Source: Azospirillaceae bacterium
GTDB taxonomy: Bacteria > Pseudomonadota > Alphaproteobacteria > Azospirillales > Azospirillaceae
Length of the DNA: 64,000 nt
Reading direction: 5' to 3'
NCBI GenBank assembly: GCA_028283825.1
Contig: JAPWJW010000003.1
Span: 682,001-746,000, forward strand
A program made the position numbers and the translations under genes. The notes under the pieces were generated by a model that was not told the origin of the DNA, did no database searches, and saw only the letters and a program-made list of their open reading frames with translations. Of the stretch, positions 45,050 to 54,079 are shown one piece after another. Numbering within the stretch: the first letter of the stretch is position 1; the number at the start of each line of letters is the position of its first letter.

Positions 45050-45310
45050 ATGGCGACGGCTCAAAATCGAGCGGCGAAATGGATGGGTGGTGGCTGCATC
45101 CTGCTTGGCTTGTTCTTGCTTGGCCCTTTTACCCTTGCGCTACTGGCCATGGGGCCAGTCACCTTCATACAATTCTTTTCAAGCATGCTTACCACCCCCA
45201 ATATAACGGGTGTCAGCCGCGCTATCTTCATGGCGGCCTTGGGGCTCATTAACTTGATTCTGGGAATCGGCCTGACCATCCGAGAGATAAGACGCGCACG
45301 AGGAGCCTGA
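45050..45310 (+). CDS. small membrane protein, hypothetical
   Basis: An 86-residue protein with two hydrophobic segments (GCILLGLFLLGPFTLALLAMG and AIFMAALGLINLILGIGLTI) and a basic end (REIRRARGA). The ATG at 45050 lies five bases after the lactonase stop; a GTG nine bases earlier would overlap that stop. It is less GC-rich than its neighbours. The function is unknown. Confidence 0.55.
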   Translation: MATAQNRAAKWMGGGCILLGLFLLGPFTLALLAMGPVTFIQFFSSMLTTPNITGVSRAIFMAALGLINLILGIGLTIREIRRARGA

Positions 45311-45322
45311 AACCCAAGTAGT

Positions 45323-46759
45323 TCAATCGTCCCCCGCCGCCGCCTCGGTGGCCGGGCGTATATGGTGGGGATGATGGCCGCTCATCTCCGCGCCGGCATC
45401 CTCCCGCAGGCGGATGAAGAACAGCAGCGACGCCAGGCCGATGGCCATGATCACCAGGAAGGCCACGGTGAAGTCCTGCGGGGCCAGGTGCTCCACCCCT
45501 CGCCAGGTCATCGAGGTGTGAAGCGCCAGGGCGCCGGTGGCCACGCCCATGCCCAGCGACACCTGCTGCACCATGGACGACAGGCTGGTGGCGCTGCTCA
45601 TGCGATTGGCCGGCACATCGGCGAAGGCCAGCGTGTTCAGGCCGGTGAACTGGAGGGAGCGCAGGAAGCCGCCGACCAGCAGCACCGCCAGCACGATGGC
45701 GATGGGGGTATCCGGCCGGATCAGGCCGATAACGCCGGTCAGCAGGCCGGACACCACGCTGTTGACCACCAGCGCCTGGCGGAAACCGTAGCGGCGCAGG
45801 ATGGGGCCGGCGGTCATCTTCATGACCAGGGCGCCGGCGGCGGTGGCGAAGGTCAGCAGGCCGGAAACGAAGGCCGTCATGCCGAACCCCACCTGCAGCA
45901 TCAGCGGCAGCAGGAAGGGCACCGCCCCCATGCAGATGCGGAACAGCGAACCGCCCATGACGGAGATGCGGAAGGTGTCGGTCTTCAGCAGGCCCAGGTC
46001 GATCAGCGGGTGCGGGTGGCGCTGCGAATGGCGCACGGCCACGACGCCGATGGCGACGCCGACGGCCAGCAGAGCGGGCGCCACGCGCCAGTCCACACCA
46101 TCGCGGCCAATGGATTCGAACCCCGCCATCAGGGCCGCCAGCGCCAGACCGGAGGTGACGAAACCCCAGCCGTCCAGCTTGGCCACGCCCTCTTCCCGAT
46201 GGTCGGCGATGTAGCGCCACGACAGGTACAGGCCCAGCAGGCCGATGGGGATGTTGATGAAGAAAATCCAGCGCCACGACAGGTAGGTCGTCAGCAGGCC
46301 GCCGATGGGCGGGCCGATCAGCGGCCCCACCATGGCCGGCGTCGTCAGGTAGTTCATGGCGCGGACCAACTGGTCCTTGGGCACGGTGCGCAGCAGCACC
46401 AGCCGCCCCACCGGCACCATCATGGCGCCGCCGATGCCCTGCACCAGCCGGGCCAGCGCCAGCTCCGGCAGCGACTGGCTGAGCCCGCAGCAGATGGAGC
46501 CCAGGGTGAACAGCACGATAGCCGCGCGGAACACGCGGCTGGACCCGAAACGGTCGGCCACCCAGCCGCTGATGGGGATGAAGACCGCCAGGCTCAGGAT
46601 ATAGGCGGTGATGGCCAGGCTGAGATGCACGGGGCTGACGCCGAAACTCTCGCCCATGGCCGGCAGGGCCGTGGCCAGGACGGTGGCGTCCAGGTTCTCC
46701 ATGAACAGGGCGCAGGATATGATGAGGGCGACCAGCATTGCCGACGCGGAGCCTTTCAT
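45323..46759 (-). CDS. MFS drug exporter, DHA2 (EmrB/QacA-like) type
   Basis: A 478-residue transporter with about 14 hydrophobic helices. It has the DHA2 start MENLDATVLATALPAM, motif A in GWVADRFGSSRVF, and the motif C region LTTPAMVGPLIGPPIGG. The substrate is probably a hydrophobic drug or toxin. There is no EmrA-like partner. A 12-base palindrome GTCATGCATGAC lies at 46853-46864, about 94 bases before the start. The LysR gene upstream in the same orientation could regulate it. Confidence 0.9.
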   Translation of the reverse strand: MKGSASAMLVALIISCALFMENLDATVLATALPAMGESFGVSPVHLSLAITAYILSLAVFIPISGWVADRFGSSRVFRAAIVLFTLGSICCGLSQSLPELALARLVQGIGGAMMVPVGRLVLLRTVPKDQLVRAMNYLTTPAMVGPLIGPPIGGLLTTYLSWRWIFFINIPIGLLGLYLSWRYIADHREEGVAKLDGWGFVTSGLALAALMAGFESIGRDGVDWRVAPALLAVGVAIGVVAVRHSQRHPHPLIDLGLLKTDTFRISVMGGSLFRICMGAVPFLLPLMLQVGFGMTAFVSGLLTFATAAGALVMKMTAGPILRRYGFRQALVVNSVVSGLLTGVIGLIRPDTPIAIVLAVLLVGGFLRSLQFTGLNTLAFADVPANRMSSATSLSSMVQQVSLGMGVATGALALHTSMTWRGVEHLAPQDFTVAFLVIMAIGLASLLFFIRLREDAGAEMSGHHPHHIRPATEAAAGDD

Positions 46760-46887
46760 CCGGCAAATGGGATGTGGGGAAAATCGCTACTTACCGTTCG
46801 AAATTTGGGCAAGTGGACACCGGTGACAAGTGTCGCGCGGGCATGGCTGACCGTCATGCATGACCCTACTGCAAGTTCGCGGTGCGG

Positions 46888-47829
46888 CTATAGGTTCCGC
46901 GCCGCCGCCTCCCCGCTCTCCATGGCCACCTCCTGCACAAAATCCAGGAACGCCCGTACCTTGGCGGGCGGCAGATGGCGGGAGGGGTGATAAGCGTAGA
47001 GGGGAAAGCGCTCCTCCGCCCAATCGGGCAGGACCTGGACCAAGGCGCCCGAGGCCAGCCAGGGTTCCAGCCCCAGTTCCAGGCTTTGGAACAGTCCCTG
47101 CCCCGCAGCACAGGCGGCCACCGCCACCGACGGGTCGTCCACCATCAGCCGGCCGGCGACGGCCACCGTCACCGTTTCCCCGCCCCGGTGGAATTCCCAC
47201 CCGAAGGGCCGGCCGGTCAGCGGGTTGCGGAACTGCAGCCCCTCATGTCCCACCAGATCCTGCGGGGTCGCGGGCACGCCCCGCCGCTCCAGATAGGCGG
47301 GCGCAGCGCAGGTCAGCACCCGCGTCTCCAGCAGCTTGCGCACGATCAGGGAGGCGCCCTCCGGCGGACCGAAGCGCACGGCCACATCCACGCCGGCCAT
47401 CATCTCCTCCCGGTGGTTGCTGAGCGCCAGATCCACGCTCACCCGCGGGTAGCGCGCCATGAAGTCCGGCAAGCGCGGGCCCAGCACCATGCGGGCGAAC
47501 CAAGGATCGACCGAGACGCGCAGACGCCCCGCCACCACCGACTGGGCGCCGGCGGCATCGGCCGCCGCGTCCTCCAGCCCGGCCAGCAACGGTGCCACCT
47601 GGTCATGAAAGCGCCGCCCCTCCTCCGTCAGGGTGACGGCGCGGGGGCCACGGTCGAACAGGCGCACACCCACCCTGGCCTCCAGCCGCGCCACCGCCCG
47701 GCTGACGCCGGATGGCGTCAGGCCCATGGCCTCCCCCGCCCGGGCGAAATTACCGGCTTCGATCACGGCGGCCATGACGCCGATGCCGGTCAGCAGGCGC
47801 GCGTCGAAACCCATCCTCATCCCCATCAT
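46888..47829 (-). CDS. LysR family transcriptional regulator
   Basis: A 313-residue LysR regulator. The N-terminal helix-turn-helix is NFARAGEAMGLTPSGVSRAVARLEARVG, followed by the usual linker helix and the periplasmic-binding-protein-like effector domain (RLRVSVDPWFARMVLGPRLP to FPLYAYHPSRHLP). It is divergent from the NmrA-like gene with 93 bases between, the typical LysR arrangement. Its likely targets are the NmrA-like and GST genes. The start may also be at an ATG nine bases later. Confidence 0.92.
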   Translation of the reverse strand: MMGMRMGFDARLLTGIGVMAAVIEAGNFARAGEAMGLTPSGVSRAVARLEARVGVRLFDRGPRAVTLTEEGRRFHDQVAPLLAGLEDAAADAAGAQSVVAGRLRVSVDPWFARMVLGPRLPDFMARYPRVSVDLALSNHREEMMAGVDVAVRFGPPEGASLIVRKLLETRVLTCAAPAYLERRGVPATPQDLVGHEGLQFRNPLTGRPFGWEFHRGGETVTVAVAGRLMVDDPSVAVAACAAGQGLFQSLELGLEPWLASGALVQVLPDWAEERFPLYAYHPSRHLPPAKVRAFLDFVQEVAMESGEAAARNL

Positions 47830-47922
47830 GACTGAACATCACAGTATAATTGACAAGCATGCGCCTGACTCAATGCCGGTGACGGCATACGACTCCCCCA
47901 CCACCATCATGGGAGAGAGAGC

Positions 47923-48792
47923 ATGCATGTCATCACAGGCATCACCGGCAAGGTCGGGGACGCGCTGGCCCACGCCCTTCTGGCAAGCGGCCACTCTGTG
48001 CGCGCCGTGGTGCGCGACGCCGCCAAGGGCGCGCCATGGGCGGCAAGGGGATACGATGTCGCCGTGGCCGCGATGGAGGATGCCGGGGCGCTGGGCCGGG
48101 CCTTCACCGATGCGGAGGCCGTCTTCATCCTGCTGCCGCCCAATTTCGATCCGGAACCGGGATATCCCGCCACCCGGCGGATGATCGAGGCCATCGCCGC
48201 CGCCCTATCGGCCACCCGGCCGGCCAAGGTTGTGTGCCTGTCCACCATCGGCGCCGATGCCGCAGAGGACAATCTGCTGAGCCAACTCACCCTGCTGGAA
48301 CAGCACTTGGCGATGCTGGACCTGCCCGTCACCTTCCTGCGCGCCGCCTGGTTCATGGACAACGCCCTGTGGGACGTGCCGGCCGCGCGGGATGAGGGGA
48401 TCTTACGCAGCTTCCTGCAACCGCTGGACCGGGCCATCCCCATGATGGCGGCCCGCGACGTTGGCCACGTGGCGGCAAGGCTGATGCGGCAGGAATGGAC
48501 CGGCACGCGGGTGGTGGAACTGGCGGGGCCTGCCCCCGTTTCGCCCACCGACCTGGCCGCCGCCTTCGCCCGCGCCCTGGGCCGGCCGGTGCGGGCGGAA
48601 TCGGTGCCGCGCGACACATGGGCGGCTTTGTTCCACGCCCAAGGCATGGCGAACCCGGGCCCCCGCATGCGTATGCTGGACGGCTTCAACGCGGGCTGGA
48701 TCGCATTCACGGGCGGGCACCAGCGCCTGCGGGGCGACACCACCCTGGCGGACGTCATCATGGCGCTTGGCTTGGGCGCGCCATCCCCTTAG
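47923..48792 (+). CDS. NmrA-like NAD(P)-binding protein
   Basis: A 289-residue atypical short-chain reductase. The nucleotide-binding loop is ITGITGKVGDALAHALL, a GxxGxxG variant. VVRDAAKG is the region that prefers NADP, and the family-like VCLSTIGADAAEDN and TFLRAAWFMDN stretches follow. It may act as a reductase or redox sensor; the substrate is unknown. GAGAGAG precedes the ATG. It is probably controlled by the divergent LysR gene and co-transcribed with the GST gene 46 bases downstream. Confidence 0.87.
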   Translation: MHVITGITGKVGDALAHALLASGHSVRAVVRDAAKGAPWAARGYDVAVAAMEDAGALGRAFTDAEAVFILLPPNFDPEPGYPATRRMIEAIAAALSATRPAKVVCLSTIGADAAEDNLLSQLTLLEQHLAMLDLPVTFLRAAWFMDNALWDVPAARDEGILRSFLQPLDRAIPMMAARDVGHVAARLMRQEWTGTRVVELAGPAPVSPTDLAAAFARALGRPVRAESVPRDTWAALFHAQGMANPGPRMRMLDGFNAGWIAFTGGHQRLRGDTTLADVIMALGLGAPSP

Positions 48793-48838
48793 GAAGGAAG
48801 GCGTTTTCCACATTCCAAGAACGGGCAAGGTTCCTACC

Positions 48839-49447
48839 ATGAAGCTGTATTACAAGTCCGGCGCGTGCTCCCTGTCCCCGCACATCGTGGCGCTGGAGGC
48901 CGGCCTGGACATCGCCATCGAGGCGGTCAATCTCCAGACCAAGCTGACCGAGAGCGGCGCCAACTTCCTGGAAGCCAACCCCAAGGGCGCCGTTCCCGCC
49001 CTGGCGCTGGACGACGGTACCCTGCTGACCGAGGGTGCGGTGATCGTGCAGTACCTGGCCGACCAGGCGCCCGCCAGCGGCCTGCTGCCCACCGGCGGCA
49101 CCGCCCGCTACAAGGTGCAGGAGTGGCTGAATTTCGTCGCCACCGAACTGCACAAGGGCTTCAGCCCCTTCTTCAACCCGGCCACGCCGGACGCCTACAA
49201 GGACGTGGCGCGCGCCAACCTGGTGCGCCGCTACACCTACCTGGAAAGCACCCTGGCCGACGGCCGCGCCTACCTGACGGGTGAGACCTTCACCGTGGCC
49301 GACGCCTATGCCTACGTCGTGCTGAGCTGGAACGCCGCCTCGGGCGTGGACCTGACGGCCTATCCCAAGCTGTCCGCCTTCTTCGCCCGCGTGGGCGCGC
49401 GGCCGAAGGTGCAGGCCGCCCGCAAGGCCGAAGGGCTGGCGGCGTAA
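48839..49447 (+). CDS. glutathione S-transferase, beta class
   Basis: A 202-residue bacterial GST. The thioredoxin-like domain starts MKLYYKSGACSLSPHIVALE, with the Cys10 typical of the beta class. NPKGAVPALALDDG holds the cis-Pro and glutathione site, and the helical domain follows (FTVADAYAYVVLSW with the conserved Asp). It conjugates or reduces electrophiles with glutathione. A strong terminator follows. Confidence 0.95.
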   Translation: MKLYYKSGACSLSPHIVALEAGLDIAIEAVNLQTKLTESGANFLEANPKGAVPALALDDGTLLTEGAVIVQYLADQAPASGLLPTGGTARYKVQEWLNFVATELHKGFSPFFNPATPDAYKDVARANLVRRYTYLESTLADGRAYLTGETFTVADAYAYVVLSWNAASGVDLTAYPKLSAFFARVGARPKVQAARKAEGLAA

Positions 49448-49470
49448 GGATCCCTCACGCCTGAATGACG

Positions 49471-49505
49471 AAGGGCCGCCTCAACCGGGGCGGCCCTTTT
49501 GTTTT
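49471..49505 (+). terminator. rho-independent terminator after the GST gene
   Basis: A perfect ten-base stem AAGGGCCGCC / GGCGGCCCTT (49471-49480, 49489-49498) with an eight-base loop is followed by TTTTGTTTT. It ends 24 bases after the GST stop and abuts the end of the convergent HigA-like fragment. Confidence 0.92.
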
Positions 49506-49675
49506 CAATCAATCGGCCAGTGTTTCGCCTCATAATCGACGAGCGCCAAGGCAAGCGCATCAAATTCACCGGCCACCGTCGTTCCTGGCGCCGGTTCATT
49601 GTCAAAGAAAGGCCGGATATCGGCCAACGCCTTTTCATAGTCCGCTTCGCTGCGCAAGGGGCGGAAGTTCATCAT
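49505..49675 (-). CDS. HigA-like antitoxin N-terminal fragment
   Basis: A 56-residue protein beginning MMNFRPLRSEADYEKALADI and ending EAKHWPID. This matches the N-terminal helical segment of HigA-type antitoxins (xIRPIRTEADYxxAL...YExxHxPI). The XRE helix-turn-helix that normally follows is absent, because a stop codon comes right after the linker. No HigB toxin lies beside it. It starts 27 bases after the EF-hand gene. It is either a decayed antitoxin or a free-standing small domain. Confidence 0.65.
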   Translation of the reverse strand: MMNFRPLRSEADYEKALADIRPFFDNEPAPGTTVAGEFDALALALVDYEAKHWPID

Positions 49676-49702
49676 ACGTCCTCCGCGTCAATTCAATCGC
49701 AC

Positions 49703-50257
49703 TCAGGACTCCAGGGCCTGATTATCGCGCATCTGTTTCAGCATGTCGCGGCCGGCATCGTTCACGATCTGGCCGAACGCGCCATACATCATATCCAGGC
49801 TGGCGCGCGCGACGGGGCCGCCGGGATCGGTCTTTTCCGGCGGTATGTGGGGATACTCACCGCCGTCCACCTCCCCCGTCTCAGGATTGACCAGGGAGAC
49901 CAAGTGGCGGGTTTCCACATAGCCGTGATCGGTCATGTCCTTCGTCTGCGCCAGCAGGTAGAGGGTGGGGCCGTTCAGACCGCCGCTGGGAAAGCTGGAC
50001 AGGAAACGCTGCTTGTCCACCGCCGCCGTGCCACCGGCGCTCAACTTGCCGTACAGCGCATCGGCATCGGCCTTGTCCCCTTGGCCAGACGCGACCGCGG
50101 CCCGCACCTCCTCGGCACTCAGAACGCCGTCCTTATCGGCGTCACTGACATCGAATATCTGCGCCAACGCCCCTTGCCGGATGGGGGTGTCATCGCCGGT
50201 GGCAGGATGGTCGATACCAACGGATATGCCCCGGTCAACTACTGGAAAACTGACCAT
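49703..50257 (-). CDS. EF-hand domain protein, hypothetical
   Basis: A 184-residue protein with one convincing EF-hand loop, DADKDGVLSAEE (Asp, Asp, Asp, Gly, Ser, Glu at the coordinating places). A second, degenerate loop may lie in KLSAGGTAAVDKQRFLSSF. There is no clear signal peptide. The C-terminal half (VSLVNPETGEVDGGEYPHIP) is unlike anything I know. It precedes the HigA-like fragment in the same orientation. Calcium binding is likely, but the function is unknown. Confidence 0.75.
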   Translation of the reverse strand: MVSFPVVDRGISVGIDHPATGDDTPIRQGALAQIFDVSDADKDGVLSAEEVRAAVASGQGDKADADALYGKLSAGGTAAVDKQRFLSSFPSGGLNGPTLYLLAQTKDMTDHGYVETRHLVSLVNPETGEVDGGEYPHIPPEKTDPGGPVARASLDMMYGAFGQIVNDAGRDMLKQMRDNQALES

Positions 50258-50420
50258 CGTTCCCGCGCCTCACTCTATGGGTGGGTGATGCGAGACAAAC
50301 ATGCAACCTTTAGGCCGCCCCCCAAGTCCTTGATATGAGGCGCGCTGGGCACCGGTGGCGCCCGGCAGGAAGGGCAGCGATGGCATTTCCTGCCGGGCGG
50401 CCCCTGCGCAAACTGCCCGG

Positions 50421-51137
50421 TCAACGCAGGGCGTAGCCACCGTCCGGGTACAGGATCGAACCGGTGGTGTAGCCGTTTTTCATCAGGAACAGCACGGTGT
50501 CGGCCACCTCATCCTCCGTCCCTGGCCGCTTGAGCAGCGACAGGTCACGGTATTGGGCAAAGGCGGCCTCGCGCACTTCCGCCGGGCGGCTGCCCCACAG
50601 ATGGCCGTCGATGGTGCCGGGTGAGACGGTGTTGACGCGGATGGGGGCCAGTTCGATGGCCAGCGCGCGGCCCAGTCCCTCGATCGCGGCATTGCAGGCG
50701 GCGTAAGCCGATCCACCCTTCAGGGGGCGGGCACCGGCGGCACCGGCCATCAGGGTGATGGAACCCTCCGCCGAAAGCCGTGGCAGGGCGGCACGCACGG
50801 CGCGATACTGGCCCCAGAACTTGGACCGGAAGGGGCTTTCCGCCGCGTCGTCGTCCGGGTCGGTGACCGGCACCACGGTGTAGGTCGCCGCCGACACGAA
50901 CAGATGATCCAGTGCCCCGACGTGACCGAAGAAATCCTCAATGGCGGCGCGGTCGCCGGTATCCACGGTGAACGCCCGCGCGCCACCCCCGAGTTCGGCC
51001 ACCGCCTTGACCAGGCGATCGGGGTTACGGCCACCGATGACCACCTTCGCCCCCTCGGCAGCGGCCTTGCGGCCAACCGCCAAACCGATGCCGGAGCCGC
51101 CGCCGATCAGGACGATCGTCTTGTTTTCCAGTGACAT
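50421..51137 (-). CDS. SDR family oxidoreductase with atypical active site
   Basis: A 238-residue short-chain dehydrogenase fold. The cofactor motif is GGGSGIG, the NAG-like strand region gives VSAATYT, and the PG motif (RVNTVSPGTIDG) and C-terminal TTGSILYPDGGYALR are typical. The catalytic YxxxK reads YAACN, so the Lys is replaced by Asn, and no Ser is found at the usual place (LMAGAAG). It may use a different mechanism or only bind cofactor. It stands alone. Confidence 0.85.
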   Translation of the reverse strand: MSLENKTIVLIGGGSGIGLAVGRKAAAEGAKVVIGGRNPDRLVKAVAELGGGARAFTVDTGDRAAIEDFFGHVGALDHLFVSAATYTVVPVTDPDDDAAESPFRSKFWGQYRAVRAALPRLSAEGSITLMAGAAGARPLKGGSAYAACNAAIEGLGRALAIELAPIRVNTVSPGTIDGHLWGSRPAEVREAAFAQYRDLSLLKRPGTEDEVADTVLFLMKNGYTTGSILYPDGGYALR

Positions 51138-51232
51138 GATGCCAGTCCACCTTGCTGCCGATGTCCAGGCCCATGCCTGGGCGGGGCACTATAGGAACGG
51201 CGCTGGCATCACCCAACCGAAACCATCACACC

Positions 51233-52018
51233 TCACGGAATGAACGCGCCCCCCACCCCGGCCCAGCCGGGCTCGCCCTCCGCCACCACAAGATCGTCAT
51301 GTACGGCGATCACACCCGGCGCGTTCTCCGCGGCGACGCGCAAGGCCTGGGCCACGCGGGCGTCGTAGACGACGCCGGCCAGGGTGACGGCGCCGTCCTT
51401 CACCGCGACCTCGACCCGCGAGTCCGCCCACCAGCGCTTGTCCGACAGTTCGGCCAGCAGGCGATAGCGAATCTCGCTGTCCAGCAAGGGCGGGTCGTCC
51501 AGGGTTTGCGTCTCGCCATCCAGGGCCCGCAGCAGGGCACGCACGATGTCGGCACGGCTGATCACGCCGGCCAGGCGGCCGTGGGCCAGCACAGGCAGGC
51601 GCTTCACCACATGGCGGTCCATCAGGGCCACTGCGGTGGCGATATCGTCGTCGATGTCCACGGTGACGACGTCGCGGGTCATCACCTCGTCCACCCGGCG
51701 GCCATGGACCTTGCTGTAATGGTCGGCCTGGTCGCCGGGGGCGGTGAACAGGCGGCGCCACCAGCCGACCGGCCGTTCCGTCCCCGTCTCGGTCCGGCGC
51801 AACAGGTCGCCCTCGGTCAGGACGCCGACGACCACCTGGCCGCCCGCCTCATCCTCCACCACGGGCACGCCGCTGATGCGGTTGCGCACGATCAGGCGCA
51901 GGGCATCGACCAGGCGGTCGCCGGGATGCACGGTCAGGACGCCGGGCGTCATGATCTGGCGCACGGCGGTGGGATTGGCGGGATTGAAAGGTTCGATTTT
52001 CGGGGCGGGCGCGGTCAT
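51233..52018 (-). CDS. CBS-pair and BON domain protein
   Basis: A 261-residue soluble protein. Two CBS repeats are visible: IMTPGVLTVHPGDRLVDALR with GVLTEGDLLRR, and VMTRDVVTVDIDDDIATAVA with GVISRADIVRALL. Each has the usual D-L or D-I end motif of adenosine-ligand sites. A C-terminal BON domain (RVEVAVKDGAVTLAGVV) follows and may bind membranes or lipids. Such proteins are thought to sense adenine nucleotides, but the partner is unknown. It is a single gene. Confidence 0.9.
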   Translation of the reverse strand: MTAPAPKIEPFNPANPTAVRQIMTPGVLTVHPGDRLVDALRLIVRNRISGVPVVEDEAGGQVVVGVLTEGDLLRRTETGTERPVGWWRRLFTAPGDQADHYSKVHGRRVDEVMTRDVVTVDIDDDIATAVALMDRHVVKRLPVLAHGRLAGVISRADIVRALLRALDGETQTLDDPPLLDSEIRYRLLAELSDKRWWADSRVEVAVKDGAVTLAGVVYDARVAQALRVAAENAPGVIAVHDDLVVAEGEPGWAGVGGAFIP

Positions 52019-52090
52019 GGCGGCATCCTCCGGTTTGGGATGGCCGCCATCATCAACCTAAGCAAGAGGGGCGTCTTTGATGCCGATCAA

Positions 52091-52996
52091 TCACCCATCC
52101 ATCCAATCACTGTCCGAACCGAATTCGGCCGCGGCGAAGTCCAGGAAGCTGCGCAGCTTGGGCGTCATGCGCCGGTCGGGCGCGTAGAGGATGTGCATGG
52201 GCCGGCCGGGCACCGTATAGCCCGGCAGCAAGGCGCGCAATCGGCCAGCCGCCAGGTCGGCCCGCGCCACCTCAACCGGTTGCAAGCCCACGCCCAGCCC
52301 GGCCAGCACCGCCACCTGCAAGGCCTCGCCACTGTCGATGCACAGCCGGCCGGTGACGGGCACGGTCACGCGGCCGTCCGGCCCGTCAAACGGCCAACTG
52401 GCCCGCAGTGCCGTGTTGGGAAACAGCAGGCATTCGTGTCGGGCCAAATCCAGGGGGTGAATCAGGGGCGGATGAGCATCCAGGTACGATGGCGCGGCGC
52501 ACAGCACCAGCCGATAGGGCGCCAGGGCCCGGGCCATCAGCCGGCTGTCCGCCAAGTCGCCGATGCGGAAGACCACGTCGTACCCTTCGTCGATCAGATC
52601 CACCCGCCGGTTGGCCAGCGTCAGGTCGACCGACACCTCCGGACAGGACCGCAGATAATCCGGCAGCCGGGCGGTCAGGGCGTGGATGCCGAAACTGACC
52701 GGGGCGTTGACGCGCAGGCGGCCACGTGGCGCGGCACGGCTTTCCGCCGCCAGGCTGTCCGCCGCCTCCACCTCCGCCAGGATGATCTTGGCGCGTTCAT
52801 GATAGATGCGGCCGATGTCCGTCAGGCCCTGGCGGCGGGTGGTGCGGTTCAGCAGCCGCACGCCCAGATGCTGTTCCAGCGCCTGGACATGCTTACCCAC
52901 CAGTTGCGACGACAGGCCGAGCGCGTCCGCCGCCGCGGAAAACGACCCAAGCTCCACCGCCTGGACGAAGATGCGCATGCTGGTCAGGCGATCCAT
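52091..52996 (-). CDS. LysR family transcriptional regulator
   Basis: A 301-residue LysR protein of the CrgA/DmlR-like type. It starts MDRLTSMRIFVQAVELGSFS and has the helix-turn-helix ADALGLSSQLVGKHVQALEQHLG, then the effector domain (RGRLRVNAPVSFGIHALT). It is divergent from the esterase gene with about 100 AT-richer bases between, so the esterase is its likely target. The ATG at 52996 fits the family start better than the upstream TTG. Confidence 0.93.
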   Translation of the reverse strand: MDRLTSMRIFVQAVELGSFSAAADALGLSSQLVGKHVQALEQHLGVRLLNRTTRRQGLTDIGRIYHERAKIILAEVEAADSLAAESRAAPRGRLRVNAPVSFGIHALTARLPDYLRSCPEVSVDLTLANRRVDLIDEGYDVVFRIGDLADSRLMARALAPYRLVLCAAPSYLDAHPPLIHPLDLARHECLLFPNTALRASWPFDGPDGRVTVPVTGRLCIDSGEALQVAVLAGLGVGLQPVEVARADLAAGRLRALLPGYTVPGRPMHILYAPDRRMTPKLRSFLDFAAAEFGSDSDWMDG

Positions 52997-53099
52997 TCCA
53001 TCCAATTCATTTCTAATGAATGATCATTGCCACGATTTATCACATTTCGTTGGCAGACGTACAGTCGGGGCATCAACAGCCCAGACCAGAGATGATCAA

Positions 53100-54005
53100 A
53101 TGACCAATCAAGAGATCGCCACCGCCGTCGCCCACATGCGGGCGGAATACCGCGCCATGATCCCGTCCGCCGGCATGCCCGATCCGGTGGCCGAGGTGCG
53201 CACCCTGGCCGTTCCCGCGCATGGCCCCATCCGTACCATCCCGGCCGTGCTCTACGTCCCCGCCACGGCCGAGGCCGGCGCACCCTTGCCGGTAATCCTG
53301 TTCATCCACGGCGGCGGCTTCTCGGCCGGGGACCTGGAAACGCATGAGGTGCTGGCTCGCGCCATCGCCAACAAGGCCCAGGCGCTGGTGCTGTATGTCG
53401 ATTACCGCCTGGCGCCGGAACACCCCTTCCCCGCCGGCCTGGACGACGTCTACGCCACCCTGGAATGGCTGACCGCCCATGCGCCCGAGATCGGCGGCGA
53501 CCCGGCCCGCATCGCGCTGGCCGGCGACAGCGCCGGCGCCACCCTGGCAGCGGCGACCACCCTGCTGGCCCGGGACCGGCACGGCCCCGCCATCGTCGCC
53601 CAATGGCTGATGTACCCCACCATCAGCAACAAGATGGACACCCCGTCCTGGGACGAATACGGCGACACCCATTTCCCGACGAAGGCGGCGAAGGGCGTCT
53701 TCATGGCCGCCTACATTCCGGAAGGCACCGATCCCTACGGCCCCCTGGTGGCGCCACTGTGGGCCGACAGCCACGCCAGCCTGCCGCCGGCCCTGGTGCA
53801 GACGGGAGAGGTGGATCCCCTGCGCGATGAGAGCGTGGCCTATGCCCAGGCCCTGGCACGTGCCGGCGTGACGGCCGAGGCCATCGTCTACCCTGGCCAG
53901 ATCCACGGCTTCATGCAGTTCTTCAAGAACCGGAAGGACAACCCGGCCGGCGAGGCGGCGGTGGACAGGGGCGTCGCGTTCCTGAAGGCCGCGTTCTCAG
54001 CCTAA
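53100..54005 (+). CDS. alpha/beta hydrolase, HSL-type esterase
   Basis: A 301-residue carboxylesterase of the hormone-sensitive-lipase family. The oxyanion motif is FIHGGGFSAG, the nucleophile Ser lies in LAGDSAGATL, Asp in GEVDPLRDE, and His in QIHGFMQF. No signal peptide is seen, so it should be cytoplasmic. It probably cuts short-chain esters. It is divergent from a LysR gene and followed after 74 bases by a DUF1428 gene. Confidence 0.93.
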   Translation: MTNQEIATAVAHMRAEYRAMIPSAGMPDPVAEVRTLAVPAHGPIRTIPAVLYVPATAEAGAPLPVILFIHGGGFSAGDLETHEVLARAIANKAQALVLYVDYRLAPEHPFPAGLDDVYATLEWLTAHAPEIGGDPARIALAGDSAGATLAAATTLLARDRHGPAIVAQWLMYPTISNKMDTPSWDEYGDTHFPTKAAKGVFMAAYIPEGTDPYGPLVAPLWADSHASLPPALVQTGEVDPLRDESVAYAQALARAGVTAEAIVYPGQIHGFMQFFKNRKDNPAGEAAVDRGVAFLKAAFSA

Positions 54006-54079
54006 GAAACGATGCGCGCACCCTGTGCTATACAATGCCAGGGTGCGCACCTGCACGGCTGCCTCAGGAGATCGTGCCC

